This document shows, in pieces, positions 10,661 through 19,489 of a DNA stretch of 60,000 nucleotides. The notes under the pieces are model-generated. The model was not told where the DNA came from. It worked only from the letters and a program-made list of their open reading frames with translations, and made no database searches. Both the position numbers and the translations under genes were made by a program. The stretch is from Cryptomeria japonica (Eukaryota > Streptophyta > Pinopsida > Cupressales > Cupressaceae). The stretch lies in contig NC_081407.1 of the NCBI RefSeq assembly GCF_030272615.1, positions 100,115,897 through 100,175,896 on the forward strand. Reading direction: 5' to 3'. Within the stretch, counting starts at the first letter, position 1, and each line of letters opens with the position of its first letter.

Positions 10661-11227
10661 TAGTTATACATATACATTTAGTACTTGAAAAACTAGTTTT
10701 GAAAAGATGTATGACACTATTACAGTATAAGAATTACATTGTCAAATGAGACTATAGGAAATTTGAAATACTAAATCTAATTACCAATTACCAAGATTTC
10801 TAAGTTGTGTTGTTATATGGAGCCTAATCAAACTCGTAGGTTAGATTTTCCCTACTTCTATCGGCGCAGTTTCCCCCTATATTTTTCAACGGGGGTTTGG
10901 GGGCAGCGCCCCCAAGTTGGGGTCAAGGGGCATCGCCCCTTGCGCGTTCCCTTTCGCGATACAGGGTGGGGTCGAGGGGCAGCGCCCCGCGAGGCCAAAA
11001 AATCATTAAAAAATGTTTTTTTTTTTTACTACACTGTTTTAAGTGACTTTGGCCGGGTCATGACCCTCAGACTCAGCGAGTCAGGGAGTGACTCGCTGAC
11101 TCGGCGAGTCAGGCGAGTCACGCCCCCTGACCCATCCGAGCCCGGGTCAGGGTCACCCGGCCTGTTGACTCGCGTGACTCACCGCAAGTCACGGAACTCT
11201 GATTCATAGAATCTCAATCTCTTCATC

Positions 11228-12484
11228 ACAAATAGACTTCTATTGTTTACCGGTGCAGTCATCCAACTTCAACTGCATGACCTGATCTGCATCAGTGATG
11301 CCAAATGCCAACACTACTGGTTGAAGGCATTTCCTGCAACCCTTCGAGGGATTGCCATTGACTGGTACACAGACCTCAATGCTAAGCACAAGGCGGGATG
11401 GACTAATCTAAAGAAGGTGTTCGAGGATTTCAAACTCTTGAGGGATGACAACGAAATTGTAGCAAAAATCTTTAATACCAAGTAGGGTAAAAATGAGAGT
11501 GTTCGCGCTTACAATTTTAGGCTCAAAGAACTGTTGAACAAGATGGAGAACCAACCAGCTCACGGGTTGAAGAAGAGGTGGTTAACTAAGGGGTAGATTT
11601 CTTCGCTACGCAAGATGGAAGTAGTGCCTCTGTCCTCGTACGCCGATGCTTACAATCGGGTGATGGACATCGATAGGTAAAACTAAACATCCTCTCGAGG
11701 GAAGAGGTAGACCGAGGATGAGAGCACCGAAGGTAGTAGTGATGAAGAATCCAAAACCGTGCAGGCCCTTCGACGGGATATGTTGAGAATGATGAAAAAA
11801 TTGAAGGCCGAGAAAGGAACCAATAAAGAAAGTAATGAACCATGGTGTATTGAGTGTAAAATTGAGGGGCACACAAAAGGTAATTGTCCTAAAAAGATGT
11901 TTTGTGAGATTTGTCAGGTGATGGGTCATTCAATAAAGGACTGCCCATATAATTTGAAGACTAGAAGTACCCAGGTACTCTTCACACAAGGGGAGTCTAG
12001 CCCATCAAAACCACATAATGTATCGCTAGGCGGTTATGGAAATCAATGAGGGCGAAATCAAATACTATACAACTACAGAGGATGTCCTATCATACAGTGC
12101 CAACAATGTAGTGAATGGGGACACTTTGCAGACTGCCAGAATAAGAAAGACAACATACAACTATTGTGCAAATGGTGTGGACCTGGAAATCACAAAGACA
12201 TGGACTACTTGAAGCAAAAGGGTATTAATATGTTGGATGTAGAGGAACAAGATGAGGCAGTTCTGGCAATCACAAGAGCACAGATGAAGAAGGTGATGTA
12301 CCCGGATGCTTGTAGGGAGAAGGAACGACTCCGACGCCAGAGCCAAAGTAGAACAAGTGTTGGCGAAGGAACGAGTATCCTCCAATGGAACTGCAGGTAC
12401 GTCATTGTGGGAGTCAGAGAAGAACATAGTTCGGCAGGTGCTAAAGACAACCTTACCCATCAAGGTGGCAGACCTTCTTCAAAC
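11228..12484 (+). pseudogene. gypsy gag with four zinc knuckles
   Basis: The frame reads a Retrotrans_gag core (AFPATLRGIAIDWYTDLN, then FEDFKLLRDDNEIVAKI, then VRAYNFRLKELLNKM). Several stops and shifts follow near 11484, 11596 and 11704. The nucleocapsid part shows three clear knuckles (CIECKIEGHTKGNC, CEICQVMGHSIKDC, CQQCSEWGHFADC) and a fourth, CKWCGPGNHKDMDY, whose last Cys is lost. The region ends VADLLQT and is cut by the hAT duplication at 12477-12484. Four knuckles is more than the usual one or two. Not functional. Confidence 0.8.
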
Positions 12485-13151
12485 TAGAGAAACGAGAATC
12501 GCCCAAAATCGCCGAGTTTGGGCGATTTTCGAGTCGAGTCATGCTCCCCGAGTCCTGTGGGCTCGGACTTGAACGAGTTTGGGTCAAAAAATCGCACTCG
12601 CCCAAAATCGCTGAGTTTGGTGAGTCTTGACTCCCAAACTCGATCGACGACATGTAACTTTAAATTAAAACTAAAAAAAAAACACAACTAAATGTTTTGA
12701 ATTGATTTTTTTGGTTTATATTATGCTTTGAGCCTAAAAGTGAACTTGATTTCATTCAGTTGGCAAAATAGGAGGAGAAAGGTGAGTTGAGAGGAGAAAC
12801 AATAGAAAAATAACACTCGACGCGTTGTCCCTTGACCCCAACTTGGGGGCACTGCCCCCAAACCCCCGTCATAAAATTAGGGGGGGAATTGTGCCGATAA
12901 AAGTAGGGAAATTTTAACCTCCAAGTTTGATTAGGCTCCAATTCCATATAACAACATATACTTTCATTTGGTGCATCAAGAGTTGGAAAGGAAGAGTTTG
13001 CATCTCATTTGATCATATGATGACATGGATTTTTTATTCCATGAGTTTTGTAATATTGTATACATTTGACAATATTTATATATCTATGTTTGTTATTTCC
13101 TTCAGCTACAATTTGCGTTTATGCTTATGTGATTGATGTATACTTGTGTAT

Positions 13152-14650
13152 TGTAATGTCCCCACTTTGAAATATAATTTAATAATAAATAATTATAATA
13201 AAATTAAAATACAAAAGAATAAAGAAGTAAAAATTAAATTAAAACATAATTAAATAATAATATGAATATTTAATATGTGTTGTTAAATATATGTAATAAA
13301 GAAGAATGTGTTAATAACTAAATAGATTAAATAATATTATTAACACCCAATGAACTAATTATGAATGCCACGATTTCTTATTGGGTAAAGAGATACCGTT
13401 TAATATTGGGAGGACGTGACTCAAGACTAAGTCATGTCTCCCCCAATGAGCGTGCCTTTTCCTTTACAATAAAGGTAAGCATGCGTGGGTCAAAGAGGAT
13501 ATAGAGAAGGGAAGAATATTTTAAGAGGAGAGGAAAACTATCTTCAGAAGTGGGGCCCAGCCATTACATAGGATTCTAACTAGGACATGAATCAGGAACT
13601 GCGGATTCTATTTTGCAGATGGCCACTACAGTGGCAAACTCCAATAGCAGGCTGCGATCTACCAACAAGTAAGGGATATCACAAAGTATATGTAAATATT
13701 CTAATATATATATTAATGAATATTAGAATATATATATTAATAAATATTTTCATATACATTAATGAATATTAATGAATATTATTAATAAATATTTTAATAT
13801 ATATTAATGAATATTATTAATAAATATTTTAATATATATATTAATGTATATTAATAATGAATATTTTAATATATATATTGGTGAAGATAAATAATGAATA
13901 TGTTAATACATATGTTGATGAATATAAGTAACGAACATTTTAATATATATGTTAATGAATGGTTCTTAGATATAAGGAATGTGTATAAACATAAGTAGGA
14001 AATACATGTTAAATCAGGAATATGTACATGTGGATTATGGAATAGGAAAATGGTAATAAAAGGCAAAAATGTATTATAAATGTAATCACATGTTGGAGGC
14101 TATAGGGAGGAAACTACCTTAGTCTTATGGAGGGACTATGATAATCCCTAGGGCAGTATATATACTGATTATTGATATGCATATGTAGGGCTTAGTTGAT
14201 TAAGTTCAACCAAGAGGAGATGGATCTGGCTGGTCCACTCCAAGGACTTGGGTGATGGGATGCATCACCCAAGGCAAGGAATGACACATGGTCTTCCTTG
14301 GAGGGCTTGGGTGTAAGAGGTTACACCCAAGACAGGAATCGAACTAACCTTCAATTTCTTGGAGGGCTTGGATGTAAGAAATTACATTCAAGACAGGAGT
14401 CGAATTCACCTTCGACTTCCTGGAGGGCTTGGAACCAAGATGGGTTCCAGGAAGGCGAGCTTCACGACCGCCTAAGGACATACTTTGTATGGCATCGTAT
14501 CCTTTTTATTAGATTAAAATTATGATTATGTTAATTAAGTATTTTAAAATTCGGATGCAATTTAGATTACATATATATATTTATATGTCTGTTGTATTCT
14601 AATAATCCGTTTTTGCAGGATAGTGTTCTCTAGCTAGTAGGGACATTACA
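13152..14650 (+). mobile_element. 1,499-bp solo LTR nested in hAT copy 2
   Basis: Begins TGTAATGTCCCC and ends GTAGGGACATTACA, so the ends form an 11-bp inverted repeat with TG...CA. TGTAT flanks both sides (13147-13151 and 14651-14655). A TATA-like AGTATATATACTG near 14157 suggests plus orientation. No PBS, PPT or gene. The 13690-13950 part is an AT-rich simple repeat of TTAATGAATATTA variants. Confidence 0.85.
14225..14455 (+). repeat. tandem GGAGGGCTTGG repeats in solo LTR
   Basis: Three or four units of about 66 bp carry TTGGAGGGCTTGG followed by a short palindrome whose arms vary per unit (TGGGTGTAAG..TTACACCCA, TGGATGTAAG..TTACATTCA, then ACCAAGATGGGTTCC). The arms change together, keeping the hairpin. 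Confidence 0.65.
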
Positions 14651-14880
14651 TGTATATAATCAAATTAGCTTCTATTTGATGATGTTATTGTGTCTTTAAG
14701 GTGTATTTAATAAAGGGTACATGAAACAAGTTTTAAATATTTAAAAATCTCTAAATTTTTTGAGTTTTTCACTTTGCCGAGTCCAGTCGAGTCTGGGCCG
14801 AGTTTTGACTCCGAGTCCCGAGACGATTTGGTCTTTGCCGAGAATGAGCCGATTCCGAGTCCCATTTCTTTGCTTCAAAC

Positions 14881-15642
14881 TATGTCACAACTGAGAACTG
14901 TAATTACCAACACATGACATAGTCATCTAGAAACAATGTAAGCCACAAGAGGAGGAACTGACGGGAAAACCACCACCTGAAGGGAATGAGGCCAGTGATC
15001 CAATGTTGTTGACAGTGAGCATTGGGAGGAAGCTGACTGTTGTCGAGATGGAAATAATGGGCCAAAAGTTGGCAAACACCATCATCGACGAGGACTCGGG
15101 AGTTAATGTGCCACCCGAAGACACTTGGAAATGTTTGGGAAAGCTGACACTATGGCCATCGACCTTCCACTTGGTAGGTGCTGACCAACACGGCATCGAG
15201 CCGTTGGGAACATTGATGGCACAAAAAGTAATGATTGGGACACGACAATTTTCCGTGGACTTCGTAGTCATCTAGTTACAGAAGAAGCCGTACGACGCAC
15301 TCCTTGGGAGGGGATGGTTGATTACAGCCAAGGGGAATCATAATTGGAAGCGGAACACACTCTCGATCGAGAGTGACGAGAGGAAGTAATCATCAACCTG
15401 AGGAATCAAGCAGTGAGTAAAGAAATGGCAGCCTTCGACTTAGAGTTCGAGGGTAGAGAGTAAGGTATGGATGAAGTGAGGAAAAGCATGGAACCTAACA
15501 ATGAAGGGGTGCTCGAACTGGAAGATTGCTCTGAAGATGAATTGAGTTCCTTAAATGAACTATTCCACTGGCAAATGGAAGATTACGAGCTATTTTCACC
15601 AACATGTAATTTTCTTGAAGCTACAACTCTCGGGGAAGAGTA
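14881..15642 (+). pseudogene. gypsy retropepsin (aspartic protease)
   Basis: The 15003-15275 frame reads LTVSIGRKLTVVEMEI, then IIDEDSGVNVPPEDTWKCLG, the retropepsin active site with D-S-G, then FHLVGADQHGIEPLGTLMA. The flap-to-C-terminal part continues in other frames (YDALLGRGWL, then TANHNWK-like and an acidic ELEDCSEDELSSLN tail). Upstream, 14881-15002 continues the gag-protease linker from before the hAT insertion, with stops and shifts. The frame then dissolves near 15642. Confidence 0.75.
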
Positions 15643-15699
15643 ACCAATGAAAGCATATAAGGTTATGAAGGATAATGGGGAGTGTATAGGTACGAAGAG

Positions 15700-16580
15700 A
15701 AAAATATGTAATGGGGAGTGTACAGGTACTTGTGAAGAAAAATCAACGTCACAAGAAATTTACGGAGAAATTCATACTCCCAACTTCCTTGTACGGCAAT
15801 TTTAGGTTGCACCCATACAACAGTTTCATTTTGCACCTGTACGACAGTTTCAGGTTGCACCCATACAGTAGTCTCATTTTGTACCTATACGACAACATTG
15901 TGTACGACATCTTGCACCCGTACGAACTCCTTACTAATCACCATGGCAGCTTGTACGACACGTCTTTGGCCACTCCATACAGTGGGGGCATGTAATCGTA
16001 TGGTCACATCCATTGAATTTTGTATGGCAAGGTGGTCATTTCCATGCTAGGCAAGTTGTTCCTGAACTCGTATGGCAATCTGGCATCTTGGCACCTTGGC
16101 ATCGTCTTGGCATCTATCACGTACAACATAACTATCGCGCACGATATTCATCACGTACGACCTGCCTATTTTCCGTACGCCCATCCCATCCTCTCGTATG
16201 GACCTTGTAAGGACTTTTTCCTGTACGGTCAATAGTCAACCTATGTGTCCTACATTTTACTTGCAAAGTACGACATTCAAGTGTACACACCATACGACAT
16301 TGTATTTCTCATTTTGTATGGCATCACAAGTCCAGTCATCTCGTACGACAATCAGTAGTTCTCCTTGGGCAACGTTTTTGTCATTTCATACGGCTTTAGC
16401 GTTACCCCGTACGACGATTATGTGCTTCAATCTGTATTGTACGACAGTTTTCCACCGTACGAAGATTTCATGCCTTGTCCTTACAGTTCCTCTTGCATCA
16501 TGGACGACACAATCAGCCACAACAAGACTTTCTCATATGACAACAACACTCTTTCATACGTGATGTCTATTAGGCTATAT
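15700..16580 (+). repeat. TACGAC-rich degenerate repeat region
   Basis: Some 25 occurrences of CGTACGAC, TGTACGACA, ATACGACA or close variants (TATGGCA) are spread over about 880 bp at 20-50 bp spacing. Early units read TTGCACCCATACAAC or TTGCACCTGTACGAC followed by AGTTTC. Small frames through it encode repetitive YDSF/RLHPY peptides that I take to be by-products. It occupies the place where gypsy pol should be. Confidence 0.7.
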
Positions 16581-16724
16581 GGGGAGGACAGAAAAAGCAG
16601 GTGGTAGGAGTGGAATCTCCATTTTTTGGCTTCATCAACAATGTTTCTAGTGTCCTAAAAAATAACGAAAATAATGTGCACCATGGAGTTTCGTGTGGTT
16701 TTGAAGGTCTAAATTTTGTGTTGG

Positions 16725-16865
16725 CAGCAGGGGCCCCGTAAGGGGCGCTGCCCTCGACCTCACAAGGGGTGGTGCCCCTTGACCCTACTGGGGGCGCTAC
16801 CCCCAGATCCCCACAAGGGGCATTGCCCCTTGACCTTGTTGGGGGCGTTGCCCCCAAACTCCCAT
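16725..16865 (+). repeat. GC-rich palindromic module GGGGGC..GCCCCC
   Basis: Four or five back-to-back palindromes (AAGGGGCGCTGCCCT, AAGGGGTGGTGCCCCTT, TGGGGGCGCTACCCCCA, AAGGGGCATTGCCCCTT, TTGGGGGCGTTGCCCCCAA) are separated by GACC/GATCC spacers. Closely similar modules lie in both hAT elements (10890-10990 and 12825-12870). Confidence 0.8.
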
Positions 16866-16984
16866 TTGATTTGGCAAGTATACTAGAAGTTGGAGTTGCC
16901 CAGTACAATTCATCGCCTATGCCCTTGTCATTAGTCTTTCTAGATATTACTTGATGTTTACTTGTCGTTTGGAAGAGAACTTTT

Positions 16985-17333
16985 TCTTTTGGGGGGGATG
17001 ATGTAGTCGGCATAAAATGCCTATTGTTATATTTGATAATATTTGTTATCTGCCAAAGTATTAATTATTTGTATTCAGTGGGTTGTCACTCTCAAGTAGT
17101 TATGTGTCCAATTATGTACCTCTTGGCAACCGTCGATTCCTTTAAATATGTTGGGCATCGCCAAGGAAGGTAGGAGGGAATAGCTGGGTCAATTGTAATC
17201 CTTGGCCAACCATTTCTAGTCTTGTTCTCTGTAATAAATTCATGTGCGAACAAAGATATATCATTTTTGCTATATGTTGTTGAAAGTTCTATGTGCTGTG
17301 TATTTCTTGTTTATTTCTGGTAGTTAAAGAACA
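16985..17333 (+). mobile_element. gypsy polypurine tract and 3' LTR
   Basis: TCTTTTGGGGGGGA (16985-16998) is a polypurine tract directly followed by TGATGTAGTCGGCATAAAATGCC, a plausible LTR start at 16999. A poly(A)-signal-like AATAAA lies near 17234. The right end is uncertain: the last CA before the next repeat is at about 17333, giving a short LTR of about 335 bp. No 5' LTR is in the window to compare. Confidence 0.6.
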
Positions 17334-17580
17334 TACCCCATTGGAAGTAAACACATGACCAGCATATAACATTTCCAGTGTGGCTTCAAAAGCCTGACCA
17401 AGCATATGGCACTTCTAGTTGGGGGCAAATCCATGACCACCTTATGGTCATTGTCAGTGGTACCCAAAAAGCCCGACCACCTTGCTGTTATTTCCAGTGA
17501 CACCCAAAAACCACAAACTTCTTGGGATGATTTCCAATTGGGGGTCAAAAGCCTGCCCATCTAAGGTCATTGTCAATACT
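17334..17580 (+). repeat. degenerate tandem array, about 42-bp units
   Basis: Five or six units of roughly CAAAAGCCTGACCA, then CNTATGGTCATT, then TCCAGTGG. It resembles the arrays in copia-type LTRs but cannot be assigned to an element. The 17580-17760 stretch beyond it shows nothing recognisable. Confidence 0.55.
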
Positions 17581-17759
17581 CCTTGAATCCACAGCCAAGG
17601 GCAAATAGATAAGAATCCAGCCTATAAAGTTAAGATCAAACCTTAAAAATAAATAAATCAGAACTTAAGAGGACCTGAAATCAGAAATCAATCCTCATTT
17701 CAATACCATTTCTAGATTAAGCACTTGATTATTTATGTGTTTCTCTTGATGTTTGATTC

Positions 17760-18430
17760 AAGATATTGTGACCAGTCTTTCAGGTTTGATACAAGGAGCT
17801 TAAGAAGAAGTGAAATCTTAGACTGAGAACAAGGAATCAGATCATACTAGGGGAGGATAAGATCAGAAATCAGAGCTCAAAGGGCATTGTTCTCAAAGAT
17901 TGAAGTCTTAATTAATTTATGTTTTCTTTTCAGGTTTGAAGGTTGCATGCGAGTTAACATCAGAAGGAAGGTTAGATGATCCAGCAATGAGAAGAATTCC
18001 AAAGATGAAGGACATTTGTAACCTTGCAAGAGAGAGGCATCAGGACCTCATGTTGTGCACATGCAATTATCAGCACCTTCAAAGATGTCGTTGAATGAAA
18101 GATGAAGAAGACAGCAAAGGGCATGCAAGATCAAGAATTAAGATATTCAAAGACATCATATGGATGATGAGGAAGATGTTAAGGCAATCTTGAATTTCCT
18201 CCGGAAATCCAAGAATCATTGCTAGTATAGAAAGAAAGTATTCCAAGACGAAGGCTTCAAGTGAAGGTGATCAAGTCAGAGAGATGATGCAATTTGGGAA
18301 TATCTCCCACCATCATCTCATTCCTCAAGCGCTTGGAAATGTTGAGTATCAAGAGATATGCCTCAAATCACTGACAACTTGTGATGAGTTACAAGGAACA
18401 AGCTGAGGTGGCACCTAGTCATCACCTACC
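17760..18430 (+). mobile_element. left part of TG...TCAACA-family element (copy T), interrupted
   Basis: Segments such as CTTGGAAATGTTGAG, AAGAGATATGCCT and GAGGTGGCACCTAG match, in order, 39500-39590 of the copy at 34391-40480. The right continuation is at 26015-27103. The two are separated by the 7.6-kb insertion at 18431 with TSD CTACC (18426-18430). No coding frame. The true left end is lost. Confidence 0.65.
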
Positions 18431-19489
18431 TGTTGACGTGTATTTTGTACACAATCATACACAGAATAAAATACCGACAGGCATCTTATCCTCTCTTGAG
18501 AAAATAGTCTCTAACTGCTGAAGATCTGCAAAAAGGATCAGTTAGATAGACTCCAAGGTTCTTTTAGTGGGATCTCCACGTGTGGACAAGCTTTTTTAGT
18601 GGTATGATGTGATTTGCTGTTTCCTCCAAGGCGTCTTACGGATTCAAAGGCTCGAAGATTTTACTAATCTAAAAGGAACTTTCAAAAAATGACAAAAGGA
18701 CAGGGTTTAAGTAAGTCTAATCTAGCCTAACCCTATGAATGACTTAGCATGAATGAGATTTGGCAAGACTCAACCAACTTCAATTTCGCCATAAGATAAC
18801 AACTCAACTGAAATTAGTGCGATCTTCTAAGGTAATGATGGTGTTCAATGCATCAAAGACCAAGGACACTACTACGAAGGTACATATCCTAGATGCGAAA
18901 ATGCTTGAAGGTTAAGGACTCAAAATGTTTTCCAGTCGACCACGCAAGGCGTTCCTACAATCAGCAAGAAGCTAGTGGTTTGGATAGCGAATCCTACCAA
19001 ATATCAAATCTCACACTTAGCCTTTCAAATTAACAAACTACTTTGATTGAGCGTGATTCAAGTACATCCAACAACCATGAAGATAACTTAAGAAATTTGC
19101 AACAAAACACCATAACTTCAATATTTTATTGATTTCCAAGTCATCATGTACAACAATTGCTTGAATTTCTCTCTTCAAGACTCAATCTTGCTACAAAATA
19201 AAAATTGCTTCCAACTCTAATCTCTCTATTACATCCACTATTATCTCTCACACTTATTCACTATTTTTCTATTACCAAATGAAATGAAAAATGGGGGTAT
19301 AAATAGCATCCCCAGTTACAATGAAAGGTCCAGATTGAAAGTAAATCAATGGACAAGATCATGACACCTAAACCCTAATTAGGGTTTGTTACAAATGACC
19401 TCCTTTTTACTGAACAACATTAAATACATAGCCAAATATTAAATTTGGCACAAAAATCTAGGAGGTATCAACCAATGAGAAACAAGATG

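Larger units (their letters stand above)
9832..11201 (-). mobile_element. hAT-family DNA transposon (copy 1), 1,370 bp, in copia LTR
   Basis: Terminal inverted repeats are short: CAAAGTTCCC at the left and CAGAGTTCCG read inward from the right. The exact 8-bp duplication ATTCATAG flanks it (9824-9831 and 11202-11209). An 8-bp duplication and CA(A/G)AG termini fit hAT elements. Subterminal regions are packed with CGAGTC / GACTCGG motifs, several palindromic. A transposase C-terminal remnant (about 10203-10460, minus) supports the family call. Most of the transposase is deleted, so the copy is non-autonomous. Its two ends align, inverted, with those of the element at 12485-14872. Confidence 0.85.
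1..11227 (-). mobile_element. Ty1/copia LTR retrotransposon, left end outside window, riddled with later insertions
   Basis: Reading on the minus strand from high to low coordinates gives 5' LTR, primer-binding site, gag, protease, integrase, reverse transcriptase and RNase H. The integrase-before-RT order is diagnostic of Ty1/copia (Pseudoviridae-type) elements. The 3' LTR lies beyond position 1. The host copy is broken by three insertions that each left a clean target-site duplication: solo LTRs at 3202-6093 and 6314-7735, and a hAT element at 9832-11201. Removing them in thought makes the gag frame and the LTR continuous. The coding region also carries stops and frameshifts, so it is a dead copy. 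Similarity to a copia LTR stops near 11227, where gypsy gag begins. Confidence 0.9.
12485..14872 (+). mobile_element. hAT-family element (copy 2) in gypsy gag, itself split by a solo LTR
   Basis: Flanked by exact CTTCAAAC (12477-12484 and 14873-14880). The ends TAGAGAAACG and, from the right, CAAAGAAATG fit a decayed CA(A/G)AG hAT terminus. The left part (12485-13151) aligns with the inverted right part of the element at 9832-11201, including TTTGATTAGGCTCC and the GGGGGC...GCCCCC block. The right part (14656-14872) aligns with its inverted left part, including CATCATCAAATAGAAGC. Without the nested LTR it is about 884 bp and has no transposase, so it is a MITE-like internal-deletion derivative. 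Confidence 0.82.
11228..17333 (+). mobile_element. Ty3/gypsy remnant with gag-protease but no visible polymerase
   Basis: Plus-strand order is gag (5' end missing), hAT insertion, retropepsin, a TACGAC-rich spacer, a GC-palindrome block, polypurine tract and the start of a 3' LTR. No RT, RNase H or integrase motif was found in any frame between the protease and the PPT. Either pol was deleted or this is a non-autonomous gag-only lineage. Its 5' end abuts a broken copia LTR at 11227 with no recognisable 5' LTR. Confidence 0.8.

Noticed and set aside
10463-11209. Gly/Arg/Pro-rich plus-strand frames of 60-134 codons
   Set aside because: They arise from the GC-rich subterminal repeats of the hAT element and read as low-complexity artefacts.
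16047-16607. Overlapping frames in the TACGAC block
   Set aside because: They follow the DNA repeat in several frames at once. No evidence that any is translated.
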